Below are positions 36,651 through 48,736 of a stretch of DNA of 64,000 bases, piece after piece. Each line of letters begins with the position of its first letter. Within the stretch, counting starts at the first letter, position 1. Under the pieces are notes generated by a model. The model had not been told where the DNA came from and did no database searches. It worked only from the letters and a program-made list of their open reading frames with translations. Source of the DNA: Crossaster papposus (lineage: Eukaryota; Echinodermata; Asteroidea; Velatida; Solasteridae); the NCBI GenBank assembly GCA_037893245.1, contig JBAIAA010000349.1:1155324-1219323 (forward strand), given 5' to 3'. The position numbers were made by a program, and so were the translations under genes.

Positions 36651-37216
36651 ATACGTTATAATACACGAAAATGATGTTTTACAGAGAATGGAACGGATCT
36701 TCATTAGGCCTATAATTATTTTGACCAGCTGTGATGGTAGTAAATTTAACTTGGGTAAGGTAAAAGCTAATTACATTTTTCTGCATAAACAATTTACAGA
36801 CGAAAGTAATTTTACAAATAAGTGCACACTTATTTTACGCAAATTTTGCAAAACGTTCCTACTCTCCAAATGCAAAAGAGTGAAAACGCCACACTCTCGC
36901 CCGAGTGTTAACGGTTTAACTCTTTTGTGAGTGGGATTCACTCTGATTCGAGTAAAGAAATGCTACAAAGTCGTCTAGGGGTAATCATTTTTTATCGAGT
37001 GAGCCACTATACCACTCACTTTTTGGAGTGATTCCGATGACCACTCTTTTTAGAGAGAGCGCCCTATATTATTTGCCTATTCGCGGTATATGTGCGGCGA
37101 ATGCAGCAAGCATTTTACATGCTCGAATTTTACAAACAGCCGTTATTCCAACTTGCATTGAACTTTCTATCAAATTTGCATTCAAAAATTCGAAATAAAG
37201 ATTCGTTTGTTTCCGA

Positions 37217-37835
37217 CCCACACTGCAAAAACTGTGGTGTTAAACATTTAACACCAATGTTTTTTAAAATCTTTTGGAATGAAAATTGGTGTTAAAATGG
37301 AGTAAAATGATTCTTGAAGTATTAGCTTCCAATCAAGTAGTGGTGTTAGGTACCTTAGGTGTTAAATTTGACCTAGTGCGCATGCGTTTGTGAAATAAAG
37401 CCCTCTGATTGGTCGATAAGAAATTTTGGGATATCGCTGTGTTAACAATAGTCGATGTTAAATTGTTGTATTTAGTCCAAAAAATCATGTTTTTACCATA
37501 ATAATATGTAATTATTTAAACAATTCCATGATTGAATTTTGATTTTTGTGCAAACATAGTTAAAAATTCGCGTTACATTTTATTCGTTTTCAAATTTTGA
37601 CATTATTCATAAAAAAATAGCTGTGACTTCATCGCGGACAAAAAAGCGCAGTATAAAACTAACTAACGGCAATGGCTATGTTTGTAGTACGTATTTAGTA
37701 GGTAAAATCTAACAGGAATAGGTTATTATTGTATGGATGTGTAATGTGTAATAAGTTAGTTCTTGGTATTATTTCATTACGTAATTTGTCCATGCAGTTA
37801 ATATGTACGCAATTATAGTGTTAAAATACAACTTC
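37217..37835. mobile_element. MITE with CACTGCAAAAACTGTGG end, right end missing
   Basis: Its left end and interior match the complete copy at 56557-57344, for example GTGCGCATGCGT, CCTCTGATTGGTCGATAA and ATGCAGTTAATATGTAC. The right inverted end is absent. The element is bracketed by a direct repeat of about 110 bp (36757-36870 and 37864-37975), so it may have been captured in a local duplication. Confidence 0.7.
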
Positions 37836-37975
37836 TGATGATGTAAACAAAGTAAAAGGTGTAAGGTAAATGCTAATTACATTTTTCCTGCATAACAAAA
37901 TTACAGACGAAAGTAATTTTACAAATAAGTGCACTCTTAATTTACGCAAATTTTGCAAAACGTTTTTACAACTTT

Positions 37976-40058
37976 TTATGTAAAAAAAGATAACGGTGTT
38001 ATGCATTGGTCTTTGACGATTTTTTGAAAAGTTGAAATTGTTTCAGTTTCTTTTAAAAACATTTTTGAACAGAAATGAAAATTAAACATGTTAGTGCTTT
38101 ATTAAATCTACTTTAGGGATCAAAACAACCTTTTCAATCGATCAGTTCTTAAAAAAAAAGGTGCCAGAGAAACCAATTTTCCTTAAAAACCAAAACAGGA
38201 TTTGTTGAAAGAAAAATCACCTACGAGACAATAAACAGCTCTTTACGTGAAAATGTATTATGCGACATCAGACTCATGTTTGCAGAATGGGTCACATTTG
38301 TATGTACATTACATGCACATGGTATATCACAACCGCGGACAGCTGCGTTTTGCAGGTACAATTATATTCAATCGCAAGCAATTTGAAACTTAGATTTTCA
38401 AATTGTGTCATTGTTTTTCACTAACAAATAGATGCATATTTCTTTTCTTCAAAACAGTTTTAATATTTTAATATTTTTAAAGTTAGGTCTAAGGGAACTT
38501 CTTTTTGACACAGCATGTACAACCTAGTCTATTTCTATAGAAGTATATACATTTGGCTTAGGAAATGACCACAAATTACCTTTCACTTTATTAACGGTAC
38601 TGTGGGATTTACAATTAACACGACAATACATGACCATGACTATGATTAAAACCAGACTGGTAAATTAAACATAGGTGCCTACAAAAATAAAAAACAAAAG
38701 TTGAGACGAAATTTGTTAACGACTTTTGAATATTGTCGGTTTACAATACTAAATCTATAAGACGGTGCCAGAAAGTAACTACAAATCTACAGAAATGAAT
38801 AAAGCGGGTCCCAGACTAAATATAAGTATAACTTATTACACATTAATATGGGTAGAGTATACAAAACATTCAATAACCTACACGATAAAAACATAGTTTC
38901 CTGTGAATAATTTCAATATTTAATAATACAAAACAAATTTAATTGCAATTCTTCAACTATGTTTGCAAAAAAACGAAATACTATTGTGGAATTGTTTGAA
39001 TATTTGCACGTTACGATAAATAATAGGACTAAAATATTATAACCTCTATTGGTTGTGCCGATTAGCGCCCTCTTGTGATTTATACTCATTGAGGCCTTAT
39101 GCTGCATTCCAATCGCGTCGTGTTTATCGTTTTCACCGTTCTTCATGTTCACCGTAAATTTCTTCATGTTCACGAGTAGGTTGCTTTCCAAACGCTACTC
39201 ACCAAGACGCACGCGCACAGTCGAGTTAGTCGTGCGTTAAGGACATTCTTTATCGGGCAAGAACTCGTACATGAACCAACACGCATGCGCGAGTATTTCA
39301 TTCGTGAAGTCGTGAACATGGAAGAAAAAAATTAATAATAACCAGTGAATTGATAGTGGCTGCATATATATATAGACTATAACCAAAACTATTGGTGTTT
39401 TAAATACGAAAAAATATCGTTATGTGGAGCAGTATACGATGCCTATAGGTAAACAATACTTACACTATACTTCCGTTAATCACGTGTATGTATTCAAGTG
39501 CATTACTAACAGTTATTTTGAAGTGTTGAGAACGTAAAAACATTGTTCCCTCCTAAAGCAATTGAACACCACGTGACTAGTAAAACTAACATATTTTTAG
39601 CTTAACAACAATTTACCCCAAATCTGGTACTTTTTGTAGTGTTTTGTGGGGTAGGGTAAGTATATCCATACCATTTCTACCAATAATTTGCTCTTTGTGG
39701 TAGACCATCACCAGCTTAGGGGTTGGCCGGTATCAAATGAGGGGAGTAATGCTCATGGTGATTTTGGGCAAGGTTATGCATCCCTGATTTTGGACAATAT
39801 ATGCGCTAACATTGCAGCGGTTGCAGCTTTTTGGGTGTTTTCTTACTATTATAAGTTGACTCACCTCTCGTACAGTTGTTGGAAATGGAAGTACGGTGGT
39901 TTCAACGGCGCAACAGCACAGATGATTGGACGGCAGTGGGTACACCCCGCCCCGAAGGGGTCAGTCTTGCTTGATCTAACTAAGCCGAGTAAGCGCCCGG
40001 ACAACAGTCCGGATAGGCCCTATGCCTGCCTCCACAAAATGTGGCAAACAAACGTTCA
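37976..40058. other. Intergenic AT-rich stretch, no supported gene
   Basis: No transposon ends or domains were recognised. A 129-residue open frame at 39688-40077 (plus) has no known motif, and its end runs into the tandem duplication that follows, so it is not called as a gene. Confidence 0.4.
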
Positions 40059-41336
40059 CAAAGTTGACGAGGAATAACAGTTGTTTACAGTTGACGAAGA
40101 CGAAGTAAATAATAGACAAATATATATAAAATAATCGTCACCGACACCACGAAGTAACACTCGACCATACTTCCATACGACCATACTCTATAGAGTGTTA
40201 CTTCGTGAAAACGATTCTGAGCACTTTGCATGTCTGTGTAGTTCCACGAAGTAACTCTCTACTCTCGTCCCCAGGGGTACGGGTACACGCACATATACAA
40301 CCACACGGACATTTTATAGTGTACATGAATTGTACGCGCGCTCAATCAGTGCTCTACGGCGCTCTACGGTCATTATTGAAAACGACGTTGCATTCAAAGA
40401 TTTCGTTTTCACGAAGTAGCACTGATGCTTGTGTGCGCGCACTGTACGTATTTCCTGCAGATTTCGTTTCCACGAAGTAGCACTGAGTTGTATGTGCGCG
40501 CACTGTACGGTTTTCCTGCAGTTTTCGTTTTCACGAAGTAGCACGGGTGTACGCGCAGTGTACGGATTTCCTGCAGATTTCGTTTTCACGAAATAACACT
40601 CTTCTTAAATCTTAAAAGTTGACGAGGAATAACAGTTGTTTACAGTTGACGAAGACGAAGTAAATAATAGACAAATATATATAAAATAATCGTCACCGAC
40701 ACCACGAAGTAACACTCGACCATACTTCCATGCAGTTAAAAAAACCTTTTTTTTTTTTTTTTTAATGCATTAAATATATTAGTAAGACAAAAACTATTAT
40801 ATTTTAAATTCTACAATTTAAAACGTTAATTATTATGGTAATTAGGTTAATGAGTGTAAGTAAAATAACGCGGTTTGGTGGATTGTTCGTTTTCACGAAG
40901 TAACACTCTATAGAGTGTTACTTCGTGAAAACGATTCTGAGCACTTTGCATTTCTGTGTAGTTCCACGAAGTAACTCTCTACTCTCGTCCCCAGGGGTAC
41001 GGGTACACGCACATATACAACCACACGGACATTTTATAGTGTACATGAATTGTACGCGCGCTCAATCAGTGCTCTACGGCGCTCTACGGTCATTATTGAA
41101 AACGACGTTGCATTCAAAGATTTCGTTTTCACGAAGTAGCACTGATGCTTGTGTGTGCGCACTGTACGTATTTCCTGCAGATTTCGTTTCCACGAAGTAG
41201 CACTGAGTTGTATGTGCGCGCACTGTACGGTTTTCCTGCAGTTTTCGTTTTCACGAAGTAGCACGGGTGTACGCGCAGTGTACGGATTTCCTGCAGATTT
41301 CGTTTTCACGAAATAACACTCTTCTTAAATCTTTAA
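40059..41336. repeat. Recent tandem duplication with CACGAAGTAACACT minisatellite
   Basis: Copy 1 (about 40059-40616) and copy 2 (40617-41336) differ at only a few bases. Copy 2 has an extra 165 bp (40736-40900) with a T run. The last part of each copy is a minisatellite of about 60 bp (TTTCGTTTTCACGAAGTAGC...GCGCGCACTGTACG...TTTCCTGCAG), three to four units. The near identity indicates a very recent event. Confidence 0.92.
40887..40934. repeat. 48-bp perfect palindrome
   Basis: The arm TCGTTTTCACGAAGTAACAC followed by TCTA is mirrored exactly about the centre at 40910/40911. One arm is the minisatellite core. Copy 1 of the duplication has only the right arm in this position (around 40190-40210). 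Confidence 0.95.
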
Positions 41337-41436
41337 TTAATTCGTAATTAATTAACCCATGGAAACACAAGTAACACATTCACGACGTTTTAATGTAGTA
41401 CTTTATATAAATCCCAAACAGGTTTTCAATTCACAT

Positions 41437-41442
41437 TTTATT
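41437..41442 (-). terminator. Candidate polyadenylation signal of the guanylate cyclase gene
   Basis: AATAAA on the minus strand, about 500 bp past the cyclase stop codon and the first canonical signal noticed there. This assignment is position-based only. Confidence 0.35.
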
Positions 41443-41942
41443 TGCGGGATAATAACCTTGCAAACATTCAAACGCGTTTATCTTCAAATCAAAACTATTC
41501 GCTGTGTGTACACGAGTGCTTCTTCGTGGTGTCGGTGACGTAATGTTTGACGAATAACGGCAACACAAAAACTTGCTAAAGTTGGTGCAAACAAAGTGAC
41601 AATCTCTAACGACGTGCACGCAACAACAAAGCGAGAGAGTAAAAATGACTCCAGTAGGTACAACGCACTTTGACCTCACAAATATATATAACACCTAAAA
41701 TGCTGCCACCGCTCACGCTGGAAATGGAATGTTATTACATGTACACATTTTCCAACTGTATGTTTGCATATGCCAAACTCGATATGAGCATTACTCACCG
41801 AAATCATTACAATTTGATACCGCCCGTGGCCCAATTTATATTGGGACCGACTCTGGCCTTTTATGATGTCATCATGTACTTTCTATATTTCTTAATATAT
41901 AAAGAAAAGCCGGGTGGTAGCACACCTCGGTCGTTAGGCAGG

Positions 41943-41990
41943 CTACTCATTTTTGCCTTGAAGCCAGAATGTCGTCTGGGTGCCCTTTCC
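41943..41990 (-). CDS. Guanylate cyclase, last coding exon
   Basis: After acceptor TTAG it encodes GKGTQTTFWLQGKNE and a TAG stop. This is the usual C-terminal strand of receptor guanylate cyclases, with almost no tail after it. Confidence 0.93.
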   Translation of the reverse strand, partial: GKGTQTTFWLQGKNE

Positions 41991-42218
41991 CTAAGAAAAC
42001 CAGAAGTAAGAAACATATTTACTAAAAGCTAGAATATTTCCTACAAGTGTGATGTAAGTTGCTTCTGATTCTAAATCGCTTAATGGGTAGTCATTTATTC
42101 TGGGTCCAGCCCGGGAAATGTTTCCTCAACCAGGACAATACGTGGTCCGAAAAAGGACCAAGCTTTCTGTTTTTGGACGGGGTCTTGTTTATAATTCATG
42201 TCAATAAATATGTCATAC

Positions 42219-42310
42219 CTTGACTTCAATGTCACCTCGTAACTTGATGCAGAAACAGTCAATGCTGTCCAGGATAGCCCGCGTATCCGAGCTGATATGT
42301 ATCCTCATTG
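42219..42310 (-). CDS. Guanylate cyclase exon 14: cyclase domain C-terminal part
   Basis: Encodes AMRIHISSDTRAILDSIDCF and CIKLRGDIEVK, matching the IH-S segment and the LRG-x-v-x-x-KGKG strand of cyclases. Acceptor ACAAG, donor GTATGA; 92 nt, phase 1 in. Confidence 0.93.
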
Positions 42311-42397
42311 CTTGTAAAGGGATTAATAAAATCGAAAACTTATTATCAAAAAAAAAGCAAAGGGTAAACAAATTAGTCAAGGTCGCGAATTAAACCT

Positions 42398-42556
42398 GCA
42401 ATATACCCACCACCTTATGTGGCCCTCTTATCTCTATACCTACACTCCACACTATTGTTACATCCCCTTGAAACCTTACAATAATTCCTGAGATTCCGGG
42501 AACACAATGGTCAACACAAAAGAGGGGGGTTTTCCCTGCCACATCTCGTGCTTCAC
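42398..42556 (-). mobile_element. hAT-like MITE, inverted copy in a cyclase intron
   Basis: Reverse-oriented relative of 4965-5158: AATTCCTGAGATTCCGGGAACACAATGG and GCCACATCTCGTGCTTCA are shared in complement. The C/G run is short here (about six). Confidence 0.7.
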
Positions 42557-42609
42557 ATGACCTGCGAACTACACTGTTCCCACTAAAAAAAAACCTCCAC
42601 TAAAAGCTA

Positions 42610-43139
<530 letters not shown>

Positions 43140-43147
43140 ATTGTATC

Positions 43148-43347
43148 CAGCAAGATATGGGACCGAGCGACTTTCTTCTTAGTCCCACACAACTACACTC
43201 CCTAGACTATTGTTACCTACACACACCCCTACAAACCTCAAAAGAAACCACAACATTCAGCAAGCACAATGACACCACAAAGGAGGTGGGGGGGGGGGGG
43301 GGGGGGGGGGTGTTTTCTCCGTCCCACATATTGCTTCATATGAACTG
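43148..43347 (-). repeat. Diverged hAT-like MITE with long G run
   Basis: It has the family order in reverse (AGCAAGATATGGGACCGAG... CCACATATTGCTTCATATGA). Its G homopolymer at 43289-43310 is the counterpart of the C runs at 4994 and 14771. A further fragment (AGCACGATATGGGACC) lies at 43390-43456. Confidence 0.55.
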
Positions 43348-43453
43348 AATACCTGAAAAACACTGCAATTGAATACGTTAAAGTAATACCTAGCACGATA
43401 TGGGACCGAGGGACCGTGGGACCATGGGACCAAGGGTCGAGGGAATTCCCCCT

Positions 43454-44699
43454 AGTCCAGGCAAAATACATAATTTTGTTTTGTTGACCTCAAACAAATT
43501 GCAACAAATTGTTTTTGACCACAGTGCACTTCTATAAGGTCCCTAGAATTACATACTAAAAGTCGACAAAAATCCAAGTGGTGGAAATATGACTAATTTG
43601 CATAAATCGTTAATCCCTGCCGCGTAATATTTATTCCCATATTTGGGTATATATATATATTGTGTTTTTTTTGAAAAGTTTATTTTGGTGATTCTACTTA
43701 CATATCCTTACATCAATAACATTTGCTAAATCATATAAGTGACTGAATAATTATGGGAACATAGTAAATATCAAAAATGACAACTTCGTGACCCTATAAA
43801 TGTGCGCACATTACACTGTCTCCAGATATCATTAAGTAGTCAGTATTGACGTGCTTCAAATTCACCAAGTTGCTTACTGGCACAGTTATCCTATTAAAAC
43901 CTTATGGAAAATCACATAAACAATGTTAACATTGTGATATTTAGCCCAGCAAACAACAACTGGGAGAAAACGGTGTGTCCCTAAATTGGGCTAACAAGTA
44001 GGTGAAGGGTTGCCTAAGGTGAGAGACTTGAACAAGTTCAAGGAAACCTCCCAAATTAAAGATTGTTGTTGCTTACAATAATCCTATCTACGCTAAAATG
44101 TATTTTGGGGATTTCCTTGAACTTGTTCACGTCTCGCATGTTAGGCAACCCTTTAACTACTTTTTCGCCCAATTTATGGACACACCATTTTCCTCCAGTT
44201 TTTGTTTGCTGGGCTGAATATCACAATGTTATCATTGTTCCTATGATTTTTCATAAGGTTTTAATATGATAACTGTGCCAGTAAGCAACTTGGTGAATTT
44301 GAAGCTCACCAATACCGACGACTTGATGATATCTGGAGACAATGTAGTGTGCGCACATTTATAGGGTCACGAAGTTGTCATTTTTGATATTTACTATGTT
44401 CCCATAATTATTCAGTCACTTATATGATTTAGCAAATGTTATTGATGTAAGGATATGTAAGTAGAATCACCAAAATAAACTTTTCAAAAAATTAAAAATA
44501 TATATATATACCCAAATATGGGAATAAATATATTACGCGGCAGGGATTAACGATTTATGCAAATTAGTCCTATTTCCACCACTTGGATTTTTGTCGACTT
44601 TTAGTATGTAATTCTAGGGACCTTATAGAAGTGCACTGTGGTGAAAAACAATTTGTTGCAATTTGTTTGAGGTCAAAACCTATTTTTCCTGGACTACCC
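43454..44699. mobile_element. Palindromic foldback element, complete copy 1
   Basis: About 1.25 kb. Arms of roughly 590 bp are near-complementary from AGTCCAGG/CCTGGACT at the tips to AGGGTTGCCTAA/TTAGGCAACCCT at the centre, leaving a loop of about 60 bp around 44050-44105. The right tip is only about 63 bp from the donor of the exon at 44763. Two other copies lie at 24229-31210 (split) and 35455-35668. Confidence 0.88.
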
Positions 44700-44762
44700 T
44701 GCTCCCACTCTGCTTAGGGCGTCTGGTGTTTGTGCAATGTATGGAATGGCTTCACGTCTCAC

Positions 44763-44937
44763 CAGTGTGTATGCCAACCCGCAGTTGCAATTTCTTGTCC
44801 CGCTTGTGTCCTATCGTGAACGAGCCTACTTCCTGGATCAATGCCAGGGCCATGTTGGCGATCTCACGGGCATGCGCGTTGCCATTACGGACGGGGACTC
44901 CTGAAACAACCATGTAAGCGTCTCCTATGGTTTCCAC
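44763..44937 (-). CDS. Guanylate cyclase exon 12: VETIGDAYM block
   Basis: Encodes [19 protein letters not shown], a helical segment [14 protein letters not shown] and RVGIHTG. Glu of VETIGDAYM reads the guanine base and its Asp binds metal. Acceptor TTTTAG, donor GTGAGA. The reading frame meets a stop shortly past the donor, so splicing is required. Confidence 0.96.
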
Positions 44938-45189
44938 CTAAAACAAACAAAACACAATCAAACAAAACTGCAGACTATAAATGTGACGGTTAGAGGCCCA
45001 TAACACAATATACTTTATGTACAATATAATTGGAGTTTGGATTCTTGCTTCATTACAAAATGTGCATCGCTCACAAATTTGCATGGGAGGTTTTCTTTAA
45101 AACTCATTTTGTTTATTATATTTTTTTTTTATATCTCCAACTGGTACAAGGAAAGGCAAAATGTCTGAATTGAAATGACCAATGCATTA

Positions 45190-45290
45190 AAATGAATGAC
45201 CAAGGAAATTGAAAAAAAGAAAAAGAAAAAGAAAAAAGAAAACAAAAAAATAAAACAAAAAAAGAAAAAGAAAAAAAAATTAATACAAAT
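45190..45290. repeat. A-rich (GAAAA)n low-complexity tract
   Basis: Simple-sequence purine tract within an intron of the cyclase gene. Lys-rich translations are artefacts. Confidence 0.85.
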
Positions 45291-45780
45291 TAGCCACTTT
45301 TGTTATTCAACACCGATCGCCTTACGAGACGAATTTCACAAATTTAGGACGTATCAGAATGTCATACGGCACCGTAAATAAAACCCATTGATAACTTTTT
45401 GAAATTTTAATTGAGAATCGAGCTCGATGATGTTTGGGGATGAAATGAAAGTGTCTTTATGAGGAATTTGTGTGATACAAGTGTTAAAATAACTGGGAAA
45501 ACCTCAGTCGATCGACAATGGCACCAGCAGATCTTTTGGAATTGTTATGAGTAGTGAGTACCAAAAAAATAATTTACACAATATGGTACAATACATTACA
45601 ACGTCCAAATTGGCACTATTATATTTTATCTAGCACATTAAAGCTATAAAACTATAAAGGACGTTAAATTACGAAATAATTTACATTGAAACATGTACAG
45701 AGTATAGTTAGTAATCAGGCAAATGTGTATAGTAGCCAATATTGGTCACTTGCAGTAACTGATATTCTATTTGGTTTTAC

Positions 45781-45849
45781 CTTATAAACGTCAAAATTTC
45801 CAATGGTGCTATCAAAACAGGTGTACAAGTCGTTCAGCAACGTGACCAC
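45781..45849 (-). CDS. Guanylate cyclase exon 11: 23-codon exon
   Basis: Encodes [15 protein letters not shown], then IGNFDVYK, between ACCTGCAG-type acceptor (ATCGCAG) and donor GTAAAA. This is the conserved helix between the first catalytic motif and VETIGDAYM. It is too short to appear as a long open frame but is required to complete the catalytic domain. Confidence 0.95.
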
Positions 45850-46326
45850 CTGCGATACAAGTATCAATAAAGAGGTTTGTGCACAACATTTCTATCTCCC
45901 TTTCCTGAGTATAGGCAATGGTATTACAGCAAGGAAAATTACGAATACTGTGGGTTGTTTCAACCTCAGCCATAATGATGGTCTACACACTTTATAGCGG
46001 TATTAAAGTTAGGTTTGTTTTTATTCCGGAACGGTTCCGGCAGAAAATAAAGAGAGCGCGCGCCCTCCTCCCACGCTCTTGCTACATTCACATTTTCCAG
46101 GCTTTTAATAATTATAGTTTTATAAGGAACAGTGGTGTTCAAATCACCGATGCAAGAAAATCAGACACGTAAATTAGTTGCAAGAGAACGCGACTTCCAA
46201 CCAGTGTACCTCTTGTAATCAATATAAATTACAATGAGGCCCATTTTCGCCTTACGTCGGCCTATGTTAGGAAGGAACTTCTTACAAAATGTAAACAGAG
46301 AGCAAAGTTAATGCCCCTTTACCTAC

Positions 46327-46450
46327 CTGCATGGGCGTACTCTGGGCCGACAGTTCCGTAAAGCCTTTGATGTCACTAAAGAAGATAGTTACGCTGTCGT
46401 AGGATTCAGGGTCCACCGCTTTGCCCTGTTTCAGACGATCGGCAACAATC
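46327..46450 (-). CDS. Guanylate cyclase exon 10: first catalytic motif
   Basis: Encodes [20 protein letters not shown], then [21 protein letters not shown]. Asp of FSDIKGFT is the first metal ligand. Acceptor TGTCTAG, donor GTAGGT. Confidence 0.95.
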
Positions 46451-46528
46451 CTAGACAGAGATGACCGATTCTTACTGAAATGATCCTGAATCTTAAAGAA
46501 TCGATATCTTTCCGCAGCATCATTCAAA

Positions 46529-47113
46529 TAAAGGTAGGATACACCGTTGGTAATTGCTTGAATTATCCTGAATGGGTAGATTGTGGGGGGGGGGGGGGGG
46601 GGGTGTATTTTATAGTAAATATCGTTTAACTGACCTGTCTAAAGTTTTACAATCATGGATGCTGAGAAAAGCAAGAAAAATGACGTTCGTTTTCAACCGG
46701 CGTTGTTGGGTAGTGGTTCTTATTTTGTTGTTTGTTTGGGGGAACAATTACAGGAGATCTAGCGCAATCATTTTGCTGGATGCCAACAATAAAATGATCA
46801 ATTAGGGAGACATCTCCTTAGAGACGTACACAAAAATGTTCATTCTTTACTGTAACCTAACCCGTTTTTACCTAGAGCTTTTCCCATGAAAATTCATATT
46901 TATGCATTTTGGACCCCACTCTATCGATATTATAGACTGTAAAACAAACAAATATCGTTTTTTAAGGTAGCTAGAGACTTAGGGAAACACTGAAATGTCT
47001 TCCTAAGTGTCACTGTCTCCCAACTACCCCAAAACTTACGCTAATTTGTCTCCCTAAGGTGCTCATTGTAAATATAAAATGTTTCGGTAATTGCAAATGG
47101 TGTATCCTACCTA
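46529..47113. mobile_element. TTAA-type MITE copy 2, with G run
   Basis: Inverted ends AAGGTAGGATACACC and GGTGTATCCTACCT. The interior shares TTTATAGTAAATATCGTTTAACTGA and TAGCGCAATCATTTTGCTGG with the copy at 11335. It contains a G run at about 46586-46603. It starts about 80 bp upstream of the exon 10 acceptor. Confidence 0.7.
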
Positions 47114-47608
47114 TCGGTGTATACTATTAGAGTTGGTTATCATTTACAGTGATGTGTATTAAAACCAGTTCACGCCGGGGTTATTTTAACATCACCGAGC
47201 CAAGGCGCGGGATTATTTTTTAACGAAACGCGATCCGAGGGGGGTTCAGGCCGATGGTACCGGGAAGCACACCCACGCGTCTCCGGCCTTGCTCGCTGCT
47301 GACAGACATTTCCAGCCTTGCTCGTGACGTGTTTATGGCTTAGACGTTTTGAATATGGGGAAAACTGTGCGTGTATATACGTCTTCTGGCGCGAACTGGT
47401 TAAGTTACCTCCATTTAGTCTGGATTGCTAAATGCGATTTGTGCAATTAATTTACTGTTTATTATGTTTACAGTACTTAAACATATACTATTATTTGTTA
47501 CAGTACATTACTGGCACCCGTGCTGTCAGTAAATTACTGTAATTTTTACAGAAAAAAAGGAAAGTGTAACGTCATGAAGTACTAAAAGTAACTTGTAGGC
47601 CTATTTAC

Positions 47609-47761
47609 CGAGGGAGCAACTCGTAGAGCAGCCTCTCTGCTCGTTTCTTCTCCTCCAGGAAGGCCGCGGTTCGCTCGCTTACTAACCCCTCCAAGTTATT
47701 GGCGTACTGTTCCATACGATGCAACAGGTTATCAAGGATGCTGGTGCCTGTCTTGCTGTCT
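47609..47761 (-). CDS. Guanylate cyclase exon 9: dimerisation coiled coil
   Basis: Encodes [20 protein letters not shown], then [20 protein letters not shown] and ELLPR. This is the signalling helix that couples the kinase homology domain to the cyclase dimer. Acceptor ATCCAG, donor GTAAAT. Confidence 0.95.
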
Positions 47762-47802
47762 CTGGATAAACAAACATTGTTATAAAGCACGTTTATCACT
47801 GG

Positions 47803-47918
47803 GTGGGGGGGGGGGGGGTGGGAGGAGGGGAGGGGGGAAGGGGGAGTGGGAGGAGGGGAGGGGGTAGGTTGAGTGGGAGGAGGGGAGGGGGTAGGTTGGG
47901 GGGGGGGGGGGGGGGGGT
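47803..47918. repeat. G-rich minisatellite next to a cyclase exon
   Basis: Units of GGGAGGAGGGGAGGGGGTAGGTT between long G runs. It begins about 42 bp upstream (gene sense) of the exon 9 acceptor. The gene-sense strand is C-rich, and the other strand could form G-quadruplexes. Confidence 0.9.
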
Positions 47919-48500
47919 CAATTGTTTGGAGGTTCACGGTGTGTATGAAATACTAACTCACACATACATACATGTACATACACCCATATATACAGAGGTT
48001 TCCTAGTTTTGTGAGGGGTTCCGTGGTAAAATGAGACGGAACTAGGCAGATCAAATTATGGTTCTTATACATTAGAAAAAAAGATAACAATTCTTCTTAT
48101 GCTGTTTGTTGCGCTTCAATCGGGCATTCCATTCATAAGTTATGGCTGTTTAAACACATTTATCAATCATTTATCAACACATCGCAAGTAAAATGTCCAG
48201 AAAAAAAGCCTTTGAAGTTTCGAGTTTTGTACATGTGACATAAAATGTCAATTGTTTTTCATTTATTAAACGCACCTTTTTTCCACTATTGCCACACTAT
48301 TTCTTAACAAAATGTATAGGCATACCAAAGATTTAAAATATCAATAAATCATCAATAAATAAAACAAATCACCCATTATTCATTATTATGCAATTGTATC
48401 TTCTACTGTGCTCATAGTTTTGTCTCATTTTGCCAGAACGCCTTAGTTACGTTTAGAAATATACAAAGAAACCTTACCATGACTACAAATCTTAACTTAC

Positions 48501-48675
48501 CTGTTAATTTTAGTTATGGCGATATTCAGTGAGTTGGCAGTGGGTCTTTCGGTCGGATCTTCTGCCCAGCATGCCTGGAACAGCTCACTAATTCTGGGGT
48601 CGTCGTTTTCCACCAACGATTCAGGACGAAACGGGGCCCCATTTTCTGGCGGGCGTTTGATTTGTGCCACTATTT
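48501..48675 (-). CDS. Guanylate cyclase exon 8: kinase-homology C-lobe end
   Basis: Encodes EIVAQIKRPPENGAPFRPE and CWAEDPTERPTANSLNIAI. The CWAEDP-x-x-RP block closes the protein-kinase-like fold. Acceptor CTGACAG, donor GTAAGT. Confidence 0.95.
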
Positions 48676-48736
48676 CTGTCAGAGGGTGAAAATGAAACTA
48701 ACAAATGTTTGATAAGATATATATATATACAGCCAA

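Noticed and set aside
39688..40077. 129-codon plus-strand frame
   Set aside because: No domain, repeat-derived 3' end, and no splice or promoter support.
40314..41309. Two identical 91-codon frames on each strand
   Set aside because: They lie in the tandem duplication and minisatellite; identity reflects the duplication and no domain is seen.
41670..42032. 120-codon plus-strand frame
   Set aside because: It lies opposite the last cyclase exon and its flank, with no coding signature of its own.
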